Below, in pieces: positions 1-8,200 of a stretch of DNA of 64,000 nt. The notes beneath the pieces were generated by a model, which was not told the DNA's origin, did not search any database, and saw only the letters and a list, made by a program, of their open reading frames with translations. The stretch comes from Phocaeicola massiliensis B84634 = Timone 84634 = DSM 17679 = JCM 13223 (lineage in GTDB: Bacteria > Bacteroidota > Bacteroidia > Bacteroidales > Bacteroidaceae). The DNA is taken from contig NZ_KB905472.1 of NCBI RefSeq assembly GCF_000382445.1, forward strand, positions 2,342,602-2,406,601, given 5' to 3'. Positions within the stretch are counted from its first letter, which is position 1. Every line of letters starts with the position of its first letter. A program made the translations under genes and the position numbers.

Positions 1-885
1 GGTGTGGGAAAAACCCACTTAATCAATGCCATAGGTACACGCATCAAGGAACTTTATCCGGAAAAACGAGTATTATATGTATCGGCACATTTGTTTCAGG
101 TACAATATACCGACTCTGTACGTACAAACCATTTCAATGATTTCATCAGTTTCTACCAGACAATAGATGTGCTGATTATCGATGATATCCAGGAATTTGC
201 CGGTGTTACCAAAACTCAGAATACCTTCTTCCATATCTTTAACCACCTGCACCAAAACGGTAAGCAACTTATCCTGACTTCCGACCGCGCACCGGTGATG
301 CTGCAAGGTATGGAAGAACGCCTCCTGACCCGTTTTAAATGGGGTTTGGTAGCCGAACTGGAAAAGCCTGATGTGGAACTGAGAAAGAATATTCTCCGCA
401 ACAAGATTCGCCGTGACGGACTGAATATTCCTGAATCTGTAATAAACTACATTGCCGAAAACGTCAACGAAAGCGTACGTGAACTGGAAGGTATCATCAA
501 CTCTCTGTTGGCACAGTCCATTATCTTTAAGCGTGACGTGGACATCGATTTGGCAGAACGGATTGTTCGCAAAGCGGTTCGTTGCGAAAGCAAACCGATT
601 ACCATCGAGGACATTATCGCCAAAGTATGCAGTCATTATGAGATAGAAGAATCGGCAATCCACACTAAAACGCGCAAAAGAGAAGTCGTGCAGGTACGTC
701 AGGTTGCCATGTTCCTTGCAAAAAAGCATACAGACGCCTCCTCTTCCAAGATTGGTCAGTTAATTGGAAATAAAGACCACGCTACCGTATTGCATGCTTG
801 CAAAATAGTGAAAGATCAGGTAGAGGTAGATAAATCATTCAAAGCTGATATAGAAGAAATTGAAGCATTACTAAGAAGAAAATAA
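1..885 (+). CDS. dnaA: DnaA, chromosomal replication initiator (5' truncated by window)
   Basis: DnaA binds DnaA boxes at oriC, oligomerises with ATP and opens the duplex for the replicative helicase. The window opens inside the AAA+ domain at the Walker A motif (GVGKTHL), followed by Walker B ([10 protein letters not shown], about residue 57 of the visible part). The C-terminal domain IV carries the family signature around [11 protein letters not shown], about 30 residues before the stop. The N-terminal DnaB-interaction domain and the start codon lie left of the window. The gene appears monocistronic, with a hairpin and T-run right after the stop. The visible part looks intact and of ordinary DnaA type. 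Confidence 0.97.
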   Translation, partial: GVGKTHLINAIGTRIKELYPEKRVLYVSAHLFQVQYTDSVRTNHFNDFISFYQTIDVLIIDDIQEFAGVTKTQNTFFHIFNHLHQNGKQLILTSDRAPVMLQGMEERLLTRFKWGLVAELEKPDVELRKNILRNKIRRDGLNIPESVINYIAENVNESVRELEGIINSLLAQSIIFKRDVDIDLAERIVRKAVRCESKPITIEDIIAKVCSHYEIEESAIHTKTRKREVVQVRQVAMFLAKKHTDASSSKIGQLIGNKDHATVLHACKIVKDQVEVDKSFKADIEEIEALLRRK

Positions 886-887
886 AA

Positions 888-915
888 AGTCTCATTCTGT
901 AGAGACTGCTTTTTA
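888..915 (+). terminator. Intrinsic terminator of dnaA
   Basis: A 6-bp stem (AGTCTC/GAGACT) with an 8-nt loop is followed by GCTTTTT, a few bases after the dnaA stop. Confidence 0.65.
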
Positions 916-985
916 GGCACAAATAACACAGATAAACACGGATTTTTCATCTTTTCCGTAAATCGTGTGTTATTCATGCCTAAAA
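911..985. repeat. Long imperfect inverted repeat between dnaA and nitroreductase
   Basis: TTTTAGGCA at 911-919 pairs with TGCCTAAAA at 977-985. The pairing continues inward after two mismatches through AATAACACA/TGTGTTATT and then less perfectly. It lies between two convergent genes, so it may terminate both or be a dispersed intergenic element. Only its fold can be seen here. Confidence 0.5.
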
Positions 986-1000
986 ATAAATACAAACGGA

Positions 1001-1741
1001 TTATTTTTCAAACCCCTGTTTCTTTAATGTCGCCTTCAGGATACCCGACATATACTCGTTATCAGCCTTCTTATAACGTACGTCAGTAAACACCTGAGCC
1101 AATGTCTCCTTCTGATTCTCCTCTATAAATCGATGATTCTCCGGCAATGATTCTTTATAAGCATAAATACGGTCGATGTCTTCAACCGAATAATCATGAT
1201 AAACCTCATCATGCAACAGCCCCTGAACAGGAAGACGGTCGACCTGTGAAGGACATTCGTCAGGATATCCTACCGTTATGGTAGCTACCGGCATCACCAG
1301 TTCCGGCAACTGGAGAATCTCAACTATCTGGTCCGGGTTATAGATAGTAGTACCCAAATAGCAAATACCCAACCCATGTTCTTCCGCCAATGTGCAAAAA
1401 TTTTGTGTAACCAGCAATGCATCTGTCGCCGCATTCAAAAAAGAGATAGGATTATCATATCCCGGTTCCGCTTTGCGTGCCCGACACCATTTACTAAAGC
1501 GGTTAAAGTCGGCACAAAAAGTAAGCACCACCGGTGCACCCGTTACCATAGGCTGATTAAAATGAGCCGGTGCCAATTTTTCCTTCATCTGTTTATCACG
1601 AGTGACTACCACACTATATAGTTGCATATTCCCCATAGTAGAAGCACGAAAAGCCTCTTCAAGCAAATCATTTAACAAAGAAGCGGGAATTTCATCCTGC
1701 TTGTATTTACGGATAGACCGTCTGTTCTTTATTGAATCCAT
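1001..1741 (-). CDS. Nitroreductase-family NAD(P)H:flavin oxidoreductase
   Basis: Likely an FMN-dependent cytoplasmic reductase of nitro or quinone compounds. The N-terminal stretch (MDSIKNRRSIRKYKQDEIP) is the classic nitroreductase opening, where the RRSIR segment contacts FMN phosphate. The glycine-rich part near ICYLGTTIYNP and the VATITVGYPDE segment fit the NfsA/FRP-like branch, which carries an extra C-terminal region. I chose the start at 1741 rather than an in-frame start 72 bases upstream, because a consensus -7 element lies between the two at 1755-1762. The protein is 246 residues, normal for the family. The physiological substrate cannot be read from sequence. Confidence 0.88.
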   Translation of the reverse strand: MDSIKNRRSIRKYKQDEIPASLLNDLLEEAFRASTMGNMQLYSVVVTRDKQMKEKLAPAHFNQPMVTGAPVVLTFCADFNRFSKWCRARKAEPGYDNPISFLNAATDALLVTQNFCTLAEEHGLGICYLGTTIYNPDQIVEILQLPELVMPVATITVGYPDECPSQVDRLPVQGLLHDEVYHDYSVEDIDRIYAYKESLPENHRFIEENQKETLAQVFTDVRYKKADNEYMSGILKATLKKQGFEK

Positions 1742-1754
1742 ATTCTTTTTCTTG

Positions 1755-1784
1755 CAAAGATAAGAAAAGAAAAGCGTATTCAAT
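1755..1784 (-). promoter_or_regulatory. Promoter of the nitroreductase gene
   Basis: Read on the minus strand, TATCTTTG (1755-1762) matches the Bacteroides -7 consensus TAnnTTTG. ATTG lies 18 bp upstream as a weak -33. It sits 14 bp before the chosen start codon. Confidence 0.6.
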
Positions 1785-1975
1785 AACCTTTTTTGCAAAA
1801 TAATCCACCCCAAACATTTGGAGTTTTCAATTATTTCATTACTTCACATTTTACTCAAATTTTCCAAATAGAAAACTTTAGCAGCTCACGCATCAACAAC
1901 CTATATTGAAAATCAAATAATTAACAGACCGTTTTGGATAACTTTTAAATTGTTGAAAACTTATTCGATATTTAT

Positions 1976-2006
1976 TTTGTTTATTCAGAAAACATATATA
2001 GCTTTG
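1976..2006 (+). promoter_or_regulatory. Promoter of nrdJ
   Basis: TTTG at 1976-1979, a 19-bp spacer and TAGCTTTG at 1999-2006 form a full Bacteroides-type promoter. The leader to the GTG start is about 70 nt, too short for a typical cobalamin riboswitch. Confidence 0.75.
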
Positions 2007-2084
2007 CCGACGCTTTTGTTATAAATGAGTTAGGACTTCTACATCTTAAGCTTATTAATAATTATAGTAAATCTGAACAGAAAA

Positions 2085-4625
2085 GTGGAAAAACGAATTT
2101 ACTCCTACGACGAAGCCTTTGAAGCATCTTTACAATACTTTAAGGGCGATGAACTTGCTGCCAGGGTTTGGGTAAACAAATACGCAGTAAAGGACTCTTT
2201 CGGCAATATTTACGAAAAGTCACCGGAAGACATGCATTGGCGTATTGCCAATGAGGTGGCCCGCATTGAAAGCAAATACCAAAACGGGCTGGACGCACAA
2301 CAACTTTACGAGTTATTGGACCATTTTAAGTACATCGTTCCACAAGGAAGTCCGATGACAGGCATCGGCAATGATTACCAAGTAGCATCATTGTCCAACT
2401 GTTTTGTTATCGGAATGGAAGGTGCAGCCGATTCCTATGGTGCCATTATCCGCATTGATGAAGAACAGGTTCAGCTGATGAAACGTCGTGGAGGAGTAGG
2501 ACATGATTTGTCTCATATCCGTCCGAAAGGTTCACCTGTCAAGAACTCAGCACTGACTTCTACAGGATTGGTTCCTTTTATGGAGCGTTATTCAAATTCC
2601 ACCCGTGAAGTAGCTCAAGACGGCCGCCGTGGTGCATTGATGCTGAGCGTATCTATCAAGCACCCCGATTCTGAAGCATTTATCGATGCTAAAATGACAG
2701 AAGGCAAAGTTACAGGAGCCAATGTCTCTGTAAAACTTGACGATGCATTCATGCAGGCAGCTGTTGACGGTACTCCATATACACAACAATATCCCATCGA
2801 TGCTGCCACACCTTCGACAACCAAAGAAATAGACGCTTCGGCTTTATGGAAGAAGATTGTACACAATGCGTGGAAGTCGGCAGAACCGGGTGTTCTGTTC
2901 TGGGATACCATCATACGCGAATCCGTACCCGACTGTTATGCAGATTTAGGTTACCGCACAGTATCTACCAACCCTTGCGGTGAGATTCCCTTATGCCCTT
3001 ACGACTCCTGCCGTTTGCTGGCTATCAATCTATATTCTTATGTAGTCAATCCCTTCACCAAGGATGCCTATTTCGATTTTGAGCTGTTCAAAAAACATGT
3101 TGCTTTAGCTCAACGCATCATGGATGACATTATCGACTTGGAGCTGGAGAAAATCGAAAGAATTATGACCAAGATTGACTCCGACCCTGAAAGTGAAGAA
3201 GTAAAAGGGGCAGAAAGACATCTGTGGGAAAAAATATACAAGAAAAGCGGTCAGGGACGCCGTACCGGTGTAGGTATCACTGCCGAAGGAGATATGCTCG
3301 CCGCCATGGGACTACGCTACGGAACTGAAGAAGCAACCGAATTTTCGGAAAAAGTGCATAAAACGATTGCCTTGGAAGCATATCGTTCTTCTGTAGAAAT
3401 GGCAAAAGAACGCGGTGCATTCGCTATCTATGACAGCGAAAGAGAAAAAGACAACCCCTTCATCAACCGCTTGAAAGAAGCTGATCCGAAATTGTATGAA
3501 GACATGCTCAAATACGGACGCCGTAACATTGCCTGTCTGACAATTGCTCCGACGGGAACCACCAGTTTGATGACTCAGACCACTTCGGGCATTGAACCCG
3601 TATTTATGCCGGTTTACAAGCGCAGAAGAAAAGTCAACCCGAATGATCCGCAAGTACATGTTGACTTTGTGGATGAAACAGGTGACGCCTTCGAAGAATA
3701 TGTGGTATTCCACCATAAGTTTGTAACATGGATGGAAATAAACGGCTACGACCCCGCCAAGCGTTATACACAGGAAGAAATAGACGAATTGGTAAAAAAA
3801 TCACCTTATTATAAGGCAACATCAAATGATGTAGACTGGCTGATGAAAGTAAAGATGCAAGGACGTATCCAAAAATGGGTTGACCATTCCATCAGTGTCA
3901 CCATCAACTTGCCAAACGATGTGGATGAAGACCTCGTAAACCGTCTTTACGTAGAAGCATGGCGTTCGGGCTGCAAAGGTTGTACCGTATATCGTGACGG
4001 GTCACGTTCCGGTGTATTGATTTCCAACAAGAAGAAGGATAAGAAAGAAGAAATGCCACCTTGCAAACCGCCTACGGTAGTCGAAGTCCGCCCGAAAGTA
4101 TTAGAAGCCGATGTCATCCGTTTCCAGAACAACAAGGAAAAATGGGTAGCCTTTGTCGGTCTGCTGGACGGTCACCCATACGAGATATTTACCGGTCTGC
4201 AAGACGATGAAGAGGGCATCTTATTGCCGAAGTCTGTCACTAGCGGACGAATCATTAAAAATGTAGACGAAGACGGCAACAAACACTACGACTTCCAGTT
4301 TGAAAACAAGCGCGGATACAAGACCACCATCGAAGGTCTGTCCGAGAAGTTTAATAAAGAATACTGGAACTATGCCAAACTGATTTCGGGCGTCCTCCGC
4401 TGGCGCATGCCTATCGACCGCGTCATTAAGTTGGTGGACTCACTGCAATTGGACAGCGAAAGCATCAACACATGGAAAAACGGTGTAGAACGTGCTCTGA
4501 AAAAATATGTTACCGACGGAACGAAAGCCGACGGTCAGAAGTGTCCGAATTGCGGACATGAAACTCTCGTTTATCAGGAGGGATGCCTTATCTGCAAAAC
4601 CTGTGGAGCGTCAAGATGCGGATAA
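2085..4625 (+). CDS. nrdJ: Adenosylcobalamin-dependent (class II) ribonucleotide reductase
   Basis: Reduces ribonucleotides to deoxyribonucleotides using a B12-generated thiyl radical, independent of oxygen. The catalytic N-x-C-x-E set is visible as NPCGE (residues 296-300). Cys106 (SLSNCFVIG) is the likely partner cysteine. A TSCPD-type segment follows (about 690-760). A cysteine-rich tail (CPNCG...CLICKTCGASRCG) provides zinc-ribbon and shuttle cysteines. At 846 residues it has the usual length of the long NrdJ form. Translation starts at a GTG about 80 bases after a consensus promoter. A terminator follows, so it is probably monocistronic. Confidence 0.93.
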   Translation: MEKRIYSYDEAFEASLQYFKGDELAARVWVNKYAVKDSFGNIYEKSPEDMHWRIANEVARIESKYQNGLDAQQLYELLDHFKYIVPQGSPMTGIGNDYQVASLSNCFVIGMEGAADSYGAIIRIDEEQVQLMKRRGGVGHDLSHIRPKGSPVKNSALTSTGLVPFMERYSNSTREVAQDGRRGALMLSVSIKHPDSEAFIDAKMTEGKVTGANVSVKLDDAFMQAAVDGTPYTQQYPIDAATPSTTKEIDASALWKKIVHNAWKSAEPGVLFWDTIIRESVPDCYADLGYRTVSTNPCGEIPLCPYDSCRLLAINLYSYVVNPFTKDAYFDFELFKKHVALAQRIMDDIIDLELEKIERIMTKIDSDPESEEVKGAERHLWEKIYKKSGQGRRTGVGITAEGDMLAAMGLRYGTEEATEFSEKVHKTIALEAYRSSVEMAKERGAFAIYDSEREKDNPFINRLKEADPKLYEDMLKYGRRNIACLTIAPTGTTSLMTQTTSGIEPVFMPVYKRRRKVNPNDPQVHVDFVDETGDAFEEYVVFHHKFVTWMEINGYDPAKRYTQEEIDELVKKSPYYKATSNDVDWLMKVKMQGRIQKWVDHSISVTINLPNDVDEDLVNRLYVEAWRSGCKGCTVYRDGSRSGVLISNKKKDKKEEMPPCKPPTVVEVRPKVLEADVIRFQNNKEKWVAFVGLLDGHPYEIFTGLQDDEEGILLPKSVTSGRIIKNVDEDGNKHYDFQFENKRGYKTTIEGLSEKFNKEYWNYAKLISGVLRWRMPIDRVIKLVDSLQLDSESINTWKNGVERALKKYVTDGTKADGQKCPNCGHETLVYQEGCLICKTCGASRCG

Positions 4626-4660
4626 TGGTTTATTATATAATGTAATCACAAAAGAGAAGA

Positions 4661-4704
4661 AAAGAGGAACTGCCTGTATCGAATGGCAATTCCTCTTTCT
4701 TTTA
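4661..4704 (+). terminator. Intrinsic terminator of nrdJ
   Basis: AAAGAGGAA pairs with TTCCTCTTT. After one mismatch TGCC pairs with GGCA, with a 10-nt loop, and a T-rich tail follows. Confidence 0.75.
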
Positions 4705-4775
4705 GCATTTTTTCTGCTTCTCTTTCCCATAAGGAAAAAGTACCTTATATTTGTCCGTCCAATAAAAACAAAAAC

Positions 4776-5144
4776 ATGAAAGCAACATCAATGTATATAT
4801 GCCTGGAAGGTCTTAAATTCTTTGCCCGTCATGGAGTAGCTCCACAAGAAACGGTTGTGGGAGCCAACTTTACCATTGACTTGAAATTAAAAACAAATTT
4901 TATCCATGCAGCCCAGACAGACAGACTGGAGGGAACCGTAAGCTATGCCGACGTACATATCGCGGTAAAAGAAGTTATGAAAACGCCTTCCAGGTTATTG
5001 GAACACGTATGTGAACGCATAGCGGAACGGCTGTTCCATGATTTCCCTGTCATCGAAGAAATAGATATTCGTCTATACAAAGAAAATCCGCCTATGGGGG
5101 CGGATTGTCAAAAAGTAGGAGTCGCAGTACACTACGACCGATAA
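4776..5144 (+). CDS. folB: Dihydroneopterin aldolase
   Basis: Cleaves 7,8-dihydroneopterin to 6-hydroxymethyl-dihydropterin and glycolaldehyde in folate synthesis. The protein is 122 residues, the FolB length. LEGLKFFARHGVAPQE near the N-terminus and the C-terminal KENPPMGADCQKVGVAV segment match the tetrahydrobiopterin-fold family, including the conserved glutamate and lysine region. In-frame codons run upstream into the nrdJ terminator hairpin, so the ATG at 4776 is the sensible start. No other folate gene is nearby. It converges with mgsA. Confidence 0.9.
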   Translation: MKATSMYICLEGLKFFARHGVAPQETVVGANFTIDLKLKTNFIHAAQTDRLEGTVSYADVHIAVKEVMKTPSRLLEHVCERIAERLFHDFPVIEEIDIRLYKENPPMGADCQKVGVAVHYDR

Positions 5145-5173
5145 AATACACTTTACGCCATTGGATAAAATAA

Positions 5174-5698
5174 TTATTTATTCTTTCTGCCTTTACGTTT
5201 ATTGACCCGTTCCACTGCCTCAGATACTACCGGCTTATTGGCAAAGCGCTGTGTATATCCGGTATAATCCGGATGAGTGCGCTCATATTCCGGGTCAACA
5301 AACAGAGGGCTGGTTATGATATGATCAGCCGTAGAGCGGTTACAGCAAAAAACAATATTCTCCACACCCGCCAAACGAGTCAATGCTTTTACATCCGTAT
5401 CATGCGGCTGGAGAGTCATCGGGTCGGTAAAGAAAAAAAGATAATCGATTTCTCCTTCCACAATGCGCGAACCAATCTGCTGGTCACCACCCAGCGGACC
5501 TGATTTCAGAATAGTAATATCCCATTCCACATCAGGATGTTTCTCTTTCAAAGCTTCCCGGATAAGTGTTCCTGTGGTTCCCGTGCAATAAAACTTGTGA
5601 CCTATCAACCGTTCCGAGTTCCAAAGAACCCATTCTATCAAGTCCTTCTTCATGGCATCATGTGCCACCAAGCCAATTTTTCTAACCAATTTGCTCAT
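5174..5698 (-). CDS. mgsA: Methylglyoxal synthase
   Basis: Converts dihydroxyacetone phosphate to methylglyoxal and phosphate, a bypass of lower glycolysis. The family core is plain: LVAHDAMK near the N-terminus, the phosphate-binding GTTGTLI, GPLGGDQQIG with the catalytic aspartate, and the HDTDVKALTRLA segment. At 174 residues it is slightly longer than the E. coli enzyme because of a basic C-terminal tail (KRKGRKNK). It lies 39 bp downstream of the glycosyltransferase gene on the same strand and may be the last gene of an mtaB-led operon. Confidence 0.93.
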   Translation of the reverse strand: MSKLVRKIGLVAHDAMKKDLIEWVLWNSERLIGHKFYCTGTTGTLIREALKEKHPDVEWDITILKSGPLGGDQQIGSRIVEGEIDYLFFFTDPMTLQPHDTDVKALTRLAGVENIVFCCNRSTADHIITSPLFVDPEYERTHPDYTGYTQRFANKPVVSEAVERVNKRKGRKNK

Positions 5699-5737
5699 AG
5701 TCGTTTTTTTTAATATACTAAATTTAGTTTACCCACA

Positions 5738-6781
5738 TCAGGCAGTCAGCCCTTTCACAAAATTACGCAATTGTGAAAACCTTTTCTTGCCCAACGCATG
5801 ATATTTCCACAAAATACTATACTCCACTCTTTCGGGAATAGGCTCATCGGTAGCTTTCATCATATTCTCCACGCGGGCAGAAGCAAAGCTATAACGGGTA
5901 CGCTCAAAATCTCTCCTTGCCTGAAAGACAGCTTTGGCACTCTCCTTATCCTTCTTAAGATAGAAAACCATAGCAGCAATCCTATCCAAAAAACTACGCA
6001 CACAAAGCACCTTATTCAGTTCCTTTTCAGGCAAATTCTTATAAAGCATCAATAAATTATTCCGAAAGTTCAGATATATTTTCCGCGGACTTTCTTTTTT
6101 CAATGTAGCCGCACCTACATGATACACCACACTTTGCGGAATACATACCAATCCTCTTCCACGACTGCGAAAACGCCAGCAAAGATCAATTTCCTCCATG
6201 TGAGCAAAGAAACGCCCATCCAGACCTCCTGCCTCACGATAATCTTTCAAGCGGACAAAAAAGGCAGCTCCACTAACCCAAAAAACAGGCATCACCGTAT
6301 CATACTGCCCATCATCCTTCTCTACCGTTTCAAAAATCCGTCCGCGGCAAAAAGGATACCCATAACGGTCGATATACCCCCCCGCAGCACCCGCATATTC
6401 AAAAAACTCCTTATTGCGCTGACTCAGAAGTTTGGGTTGACAAGCAGCCACTTCGGGATGAACTTCCATAAAATCCCGCAAAGGCTCCAACCAATGAGGT
6501 GTCACCTCGATATCACTGTTCAAAAGAACCACATATTCCGCATCCACCTGCTGCAAGGCACGGTTATACCCTTCGGCAAAGCCATAATTTTCCTCCAGTT
6601 CAATAAGGCGCACAGCAGGAAACTCTTTCCTCACCACGTCACACGATGCATCCGAAGAAGCATTGTCAGCCACACATACCTCCACTCCTTCCGCCTCAGA
6701 ATATGCTATCACCGAAGGAAGAAATTGCCGCAACATAGCTTCCCCATTCCAATTCAATATGACAACTGATATCTTTTTCAT
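5738..6781 (-). CDS. Family 2 glycosyltransferase (rhamnosyltransferase-like)
   Basis: A GT-A fold glycosyltransferase that would transfer a nucleotide-activated sugar to a cell-envelope acceptor. It starts with KKISVVILNWNGE, shows the acidic motif NSDIEV at about residue 88, and has the YHVGAATLKK segment typical of WbbL-like rhamnosyltransferases. The C-terminal 100 residues are amphipathic and basic, suited to membrane association. The 347-residue length is normal. Its start overlaps the mtaB stop by 4 bp (ATGA), so the two genes are translationally coupled although functionally unrelated. Donor and acceptor are unknown. Confidence 0.85.
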   Translation of the reverse strand: MKKISVVILNWNGEAMLRQFLPSVIAYSEAEGVEVCVADNASSDASCDVVRKEFPAVRLIELEENYGFAEGYNRALQQVDAEYVVLLNSDIEVTPHWLEPLRDFMEVHPEVAACQPKLLSQRNKEFFEYAGAAGGYIDRYGYPFCRGRIFETVEKDDGQYDTVMPVFWVSGAAFFVRLKDYREAGGLDGRFFAHMEEIDLCWRFRSRGRGLVCIPQSVVYHVGAATLKKESPRKIYLNFRNNLLMLYKNLPEKELNKVLCVRSFLDRIAAMVFYLKKDKESAKAVFQARRDFERTRYSFASARVENMMKATDEPIPERVEYSILWKYHALGKKRFSQLRNFVKGLTA

Positions 6782-8094
6782 ATAATTGTACCTTTCAAGG
6801 CAGTACCGTCTTCATTAAAATCACCCAATTTTACGCGCACCAACTTATTGTCAAGCGCATCATCATGTTCCAGTTCCACCCGGATATAATTGTCCGTAAA
6901 GCCATGCATCGGCATTCCCGCCTTCGATTTTTCGGCAAGCACGATAGCCTCTTTGCCAATATGTCTGGCATAAAAAGCCTTTGTCTTTTCGTCCGAAAGC
7001 GCCAACAAACGCTGGCTCCGCCGATGTTTCTCCTCGGGAGAAACCACATGATCTATTTTCAACGCCTGAGTACCGGGACGTTCAGAATAACTGAACACAT
7101 GAAGTTGAGTCACCTCAAGCCCTTCGATAAAACGATATGCATCTTCAAAATACAGTTCTGTCTCCCCCCTGGTTCCCACAATCACATCCACACCGATAAA
7201 AGCATCGGGCATCATTTCTTTTATCTTGCGAATCTTAGAAGCGAACAATGCCGTATCATAACGACGGCGCATCAACTTCAACACATCGTCACTGCCACTC
7301 TGCAAAGGAATATGGAAATGAGGCATAAAAGCACGCGAACGAGAAACATATTCAATAATCTCATCCGTCAGCAAATTGGGCTCGATGGAAGAGATACGAT
7401 AACGTTCGATACCCTCCACTTTATCCAGTTCCTTCACCAAATCAAAAAATGTTTCGCCTGTCGTCTTTCCGAAATCCCCGATATTCACCCCGGTAATAAC
7501 TATTTCCTTTCCGCCTTCCCCGGCTGCCCGACGAGCTTGCGCCACTATGTCCTCAATCCGTCCGTTACGGCTGCGTCCACGGGCAAACGGAATCGTACAA
7601 TAAGAGCAAAAATAGTCACACCCATCCTGCACCTTCAAGAAATAACGGGTACGGTCACCCCGCGAACACGAAGGAGAAAAACTGCGAATATCTTTGGTAG
7701 CCGTCGTAATGGCTTCTCCCTTCTCATGCTTCTCCAGATTTCCAAGGTAATTCATCAGCTCCCCTTTCTGCTCCGCACCGAGAACAAGGTCTACCCCTTC
7801 AATATTCGCTACCTGTTCCGGCTTCAGCTGAGCATAACATCCGGTGACAACAACAAAGGCACCCGGATGCTGTTTAGTCAACCGATGGATGGCCTGCCTG
7901 CACTTTTTATCGGCAACCTCGGTAACCGAACAAGTATTTACAACACAAATATCGGCTTTCTCTCCTTTACGCGCAGTACGGATACCGGCTTCTTTCAGAA
8001 TTCTGCCAATTGTTGAGGTTTCTGAGAAATTCAATTTACAGCCCAATGTATAATAAACGGCCGTTTTATTTTGGAATATTGTCGTATCAATCAT
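6778..8094 (-). CDS. mtaB: tRNA t6A37 methylthiotransferase MtaB
   Basis: A radical-SAM enzyme that adds a methylthio group to t6A at position 37 of ANN-decoding tRNAs. The N-terminal UPF0004 domain carries cysteines 19, 55 and 86 for the second iron-sulfur cluster. The radical-SAM motif is Cys159-x3-Cys163-x2-Cys166 (CDYFCSYC). A C-terminal TRAM-like domain follows. Length 438 residues fits MtaB. TLGCKLNFSET is characteristic of the MtaB branch rather than MiaB or RimO. It heads a probable operon with the glycosyltransferase and possibly mgsA. Confidence 0.93.
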   Translation of the reverse strand: MIDTTIFQNKTAVYYTLGCKLNFSETSTIGRILKEAGIRTARKGEKADICVVNTCSVTEVADKKCRQAIHRLTKQHPGAFVVVTGCYAQLKPEQVANIEGVDLVLGAEQKGELMNYLGNLEKHEKGEAITTATKDIRSFSPSCSRGDRTRYFLKVQDGCDYFCSYCTIPFARGRSRNGRIEDIVAQARRAAGEGGKEIVITGVNIGDFGKTTGETFFDLVKELDKVEGIERYRISSIEPNLLTDEIIEYVSRSRAFMPHFHIPLQSGSDDVLKLMRRRYDTALFASKIRKIKEMMPDAFIGVDVIVGTRGETELYFEDAYRFIEGLEVTQLHVFSYSERPGTQALKIDHVVSPEEKHRRSQRLLALSDEKTKAFYARHIGKEAIVLAEKSKAGMPMHGFTDNYIRVELEHDDALDNKLVRVKLGDFNEDGTALKGTII

Positions 8095-8117
8095 ACCTAT
8101 TTATCTATATTAGGCAA

Positions 8118-8125
8118 CAAAGTTA
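8118..8125 (-). promoter_or_regulatory. -7 element before mtaB
   Basis: On the minus strand this reads TAACTTTG, an exact TAnnTTTG match 24 bp before the mtaB start. I see no clear -33. Confidence 0.5.
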
Positions 8126-8169
8126 CACATAATTCTCCTTAATTCTTTTAGAATACCAATAATTATGCT

Positions 8170-8177
8170 TATTTTTG
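8170..8177 (+). promoter_or_regulatory. -7 element before the acyl-CoA synthetase gene
   Basis: TATTTTTG matches TAnnTTTG, with a T-rich stretch about 20 bp upstream. It lies downstream of an in-frame ATG at 8165, which argues that translation begins at 8201. Confidence 0.6.
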
Positions 8178-8200
8178 CACATTACATCAAAAATTGTGCA

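Noticed and set aside
2007..2084. Cobalamin riboswitch before nrdJ
   Set aside because: The leader after the promoter is only about 70 nt, and no B12-box-like sequence was seen.
6865..8016. 383-codon plus-strand frame
   Set aside because: Lies antisense to mtaB, whose iron-sulfur cysteines and length are complete; no recognisable motifs.
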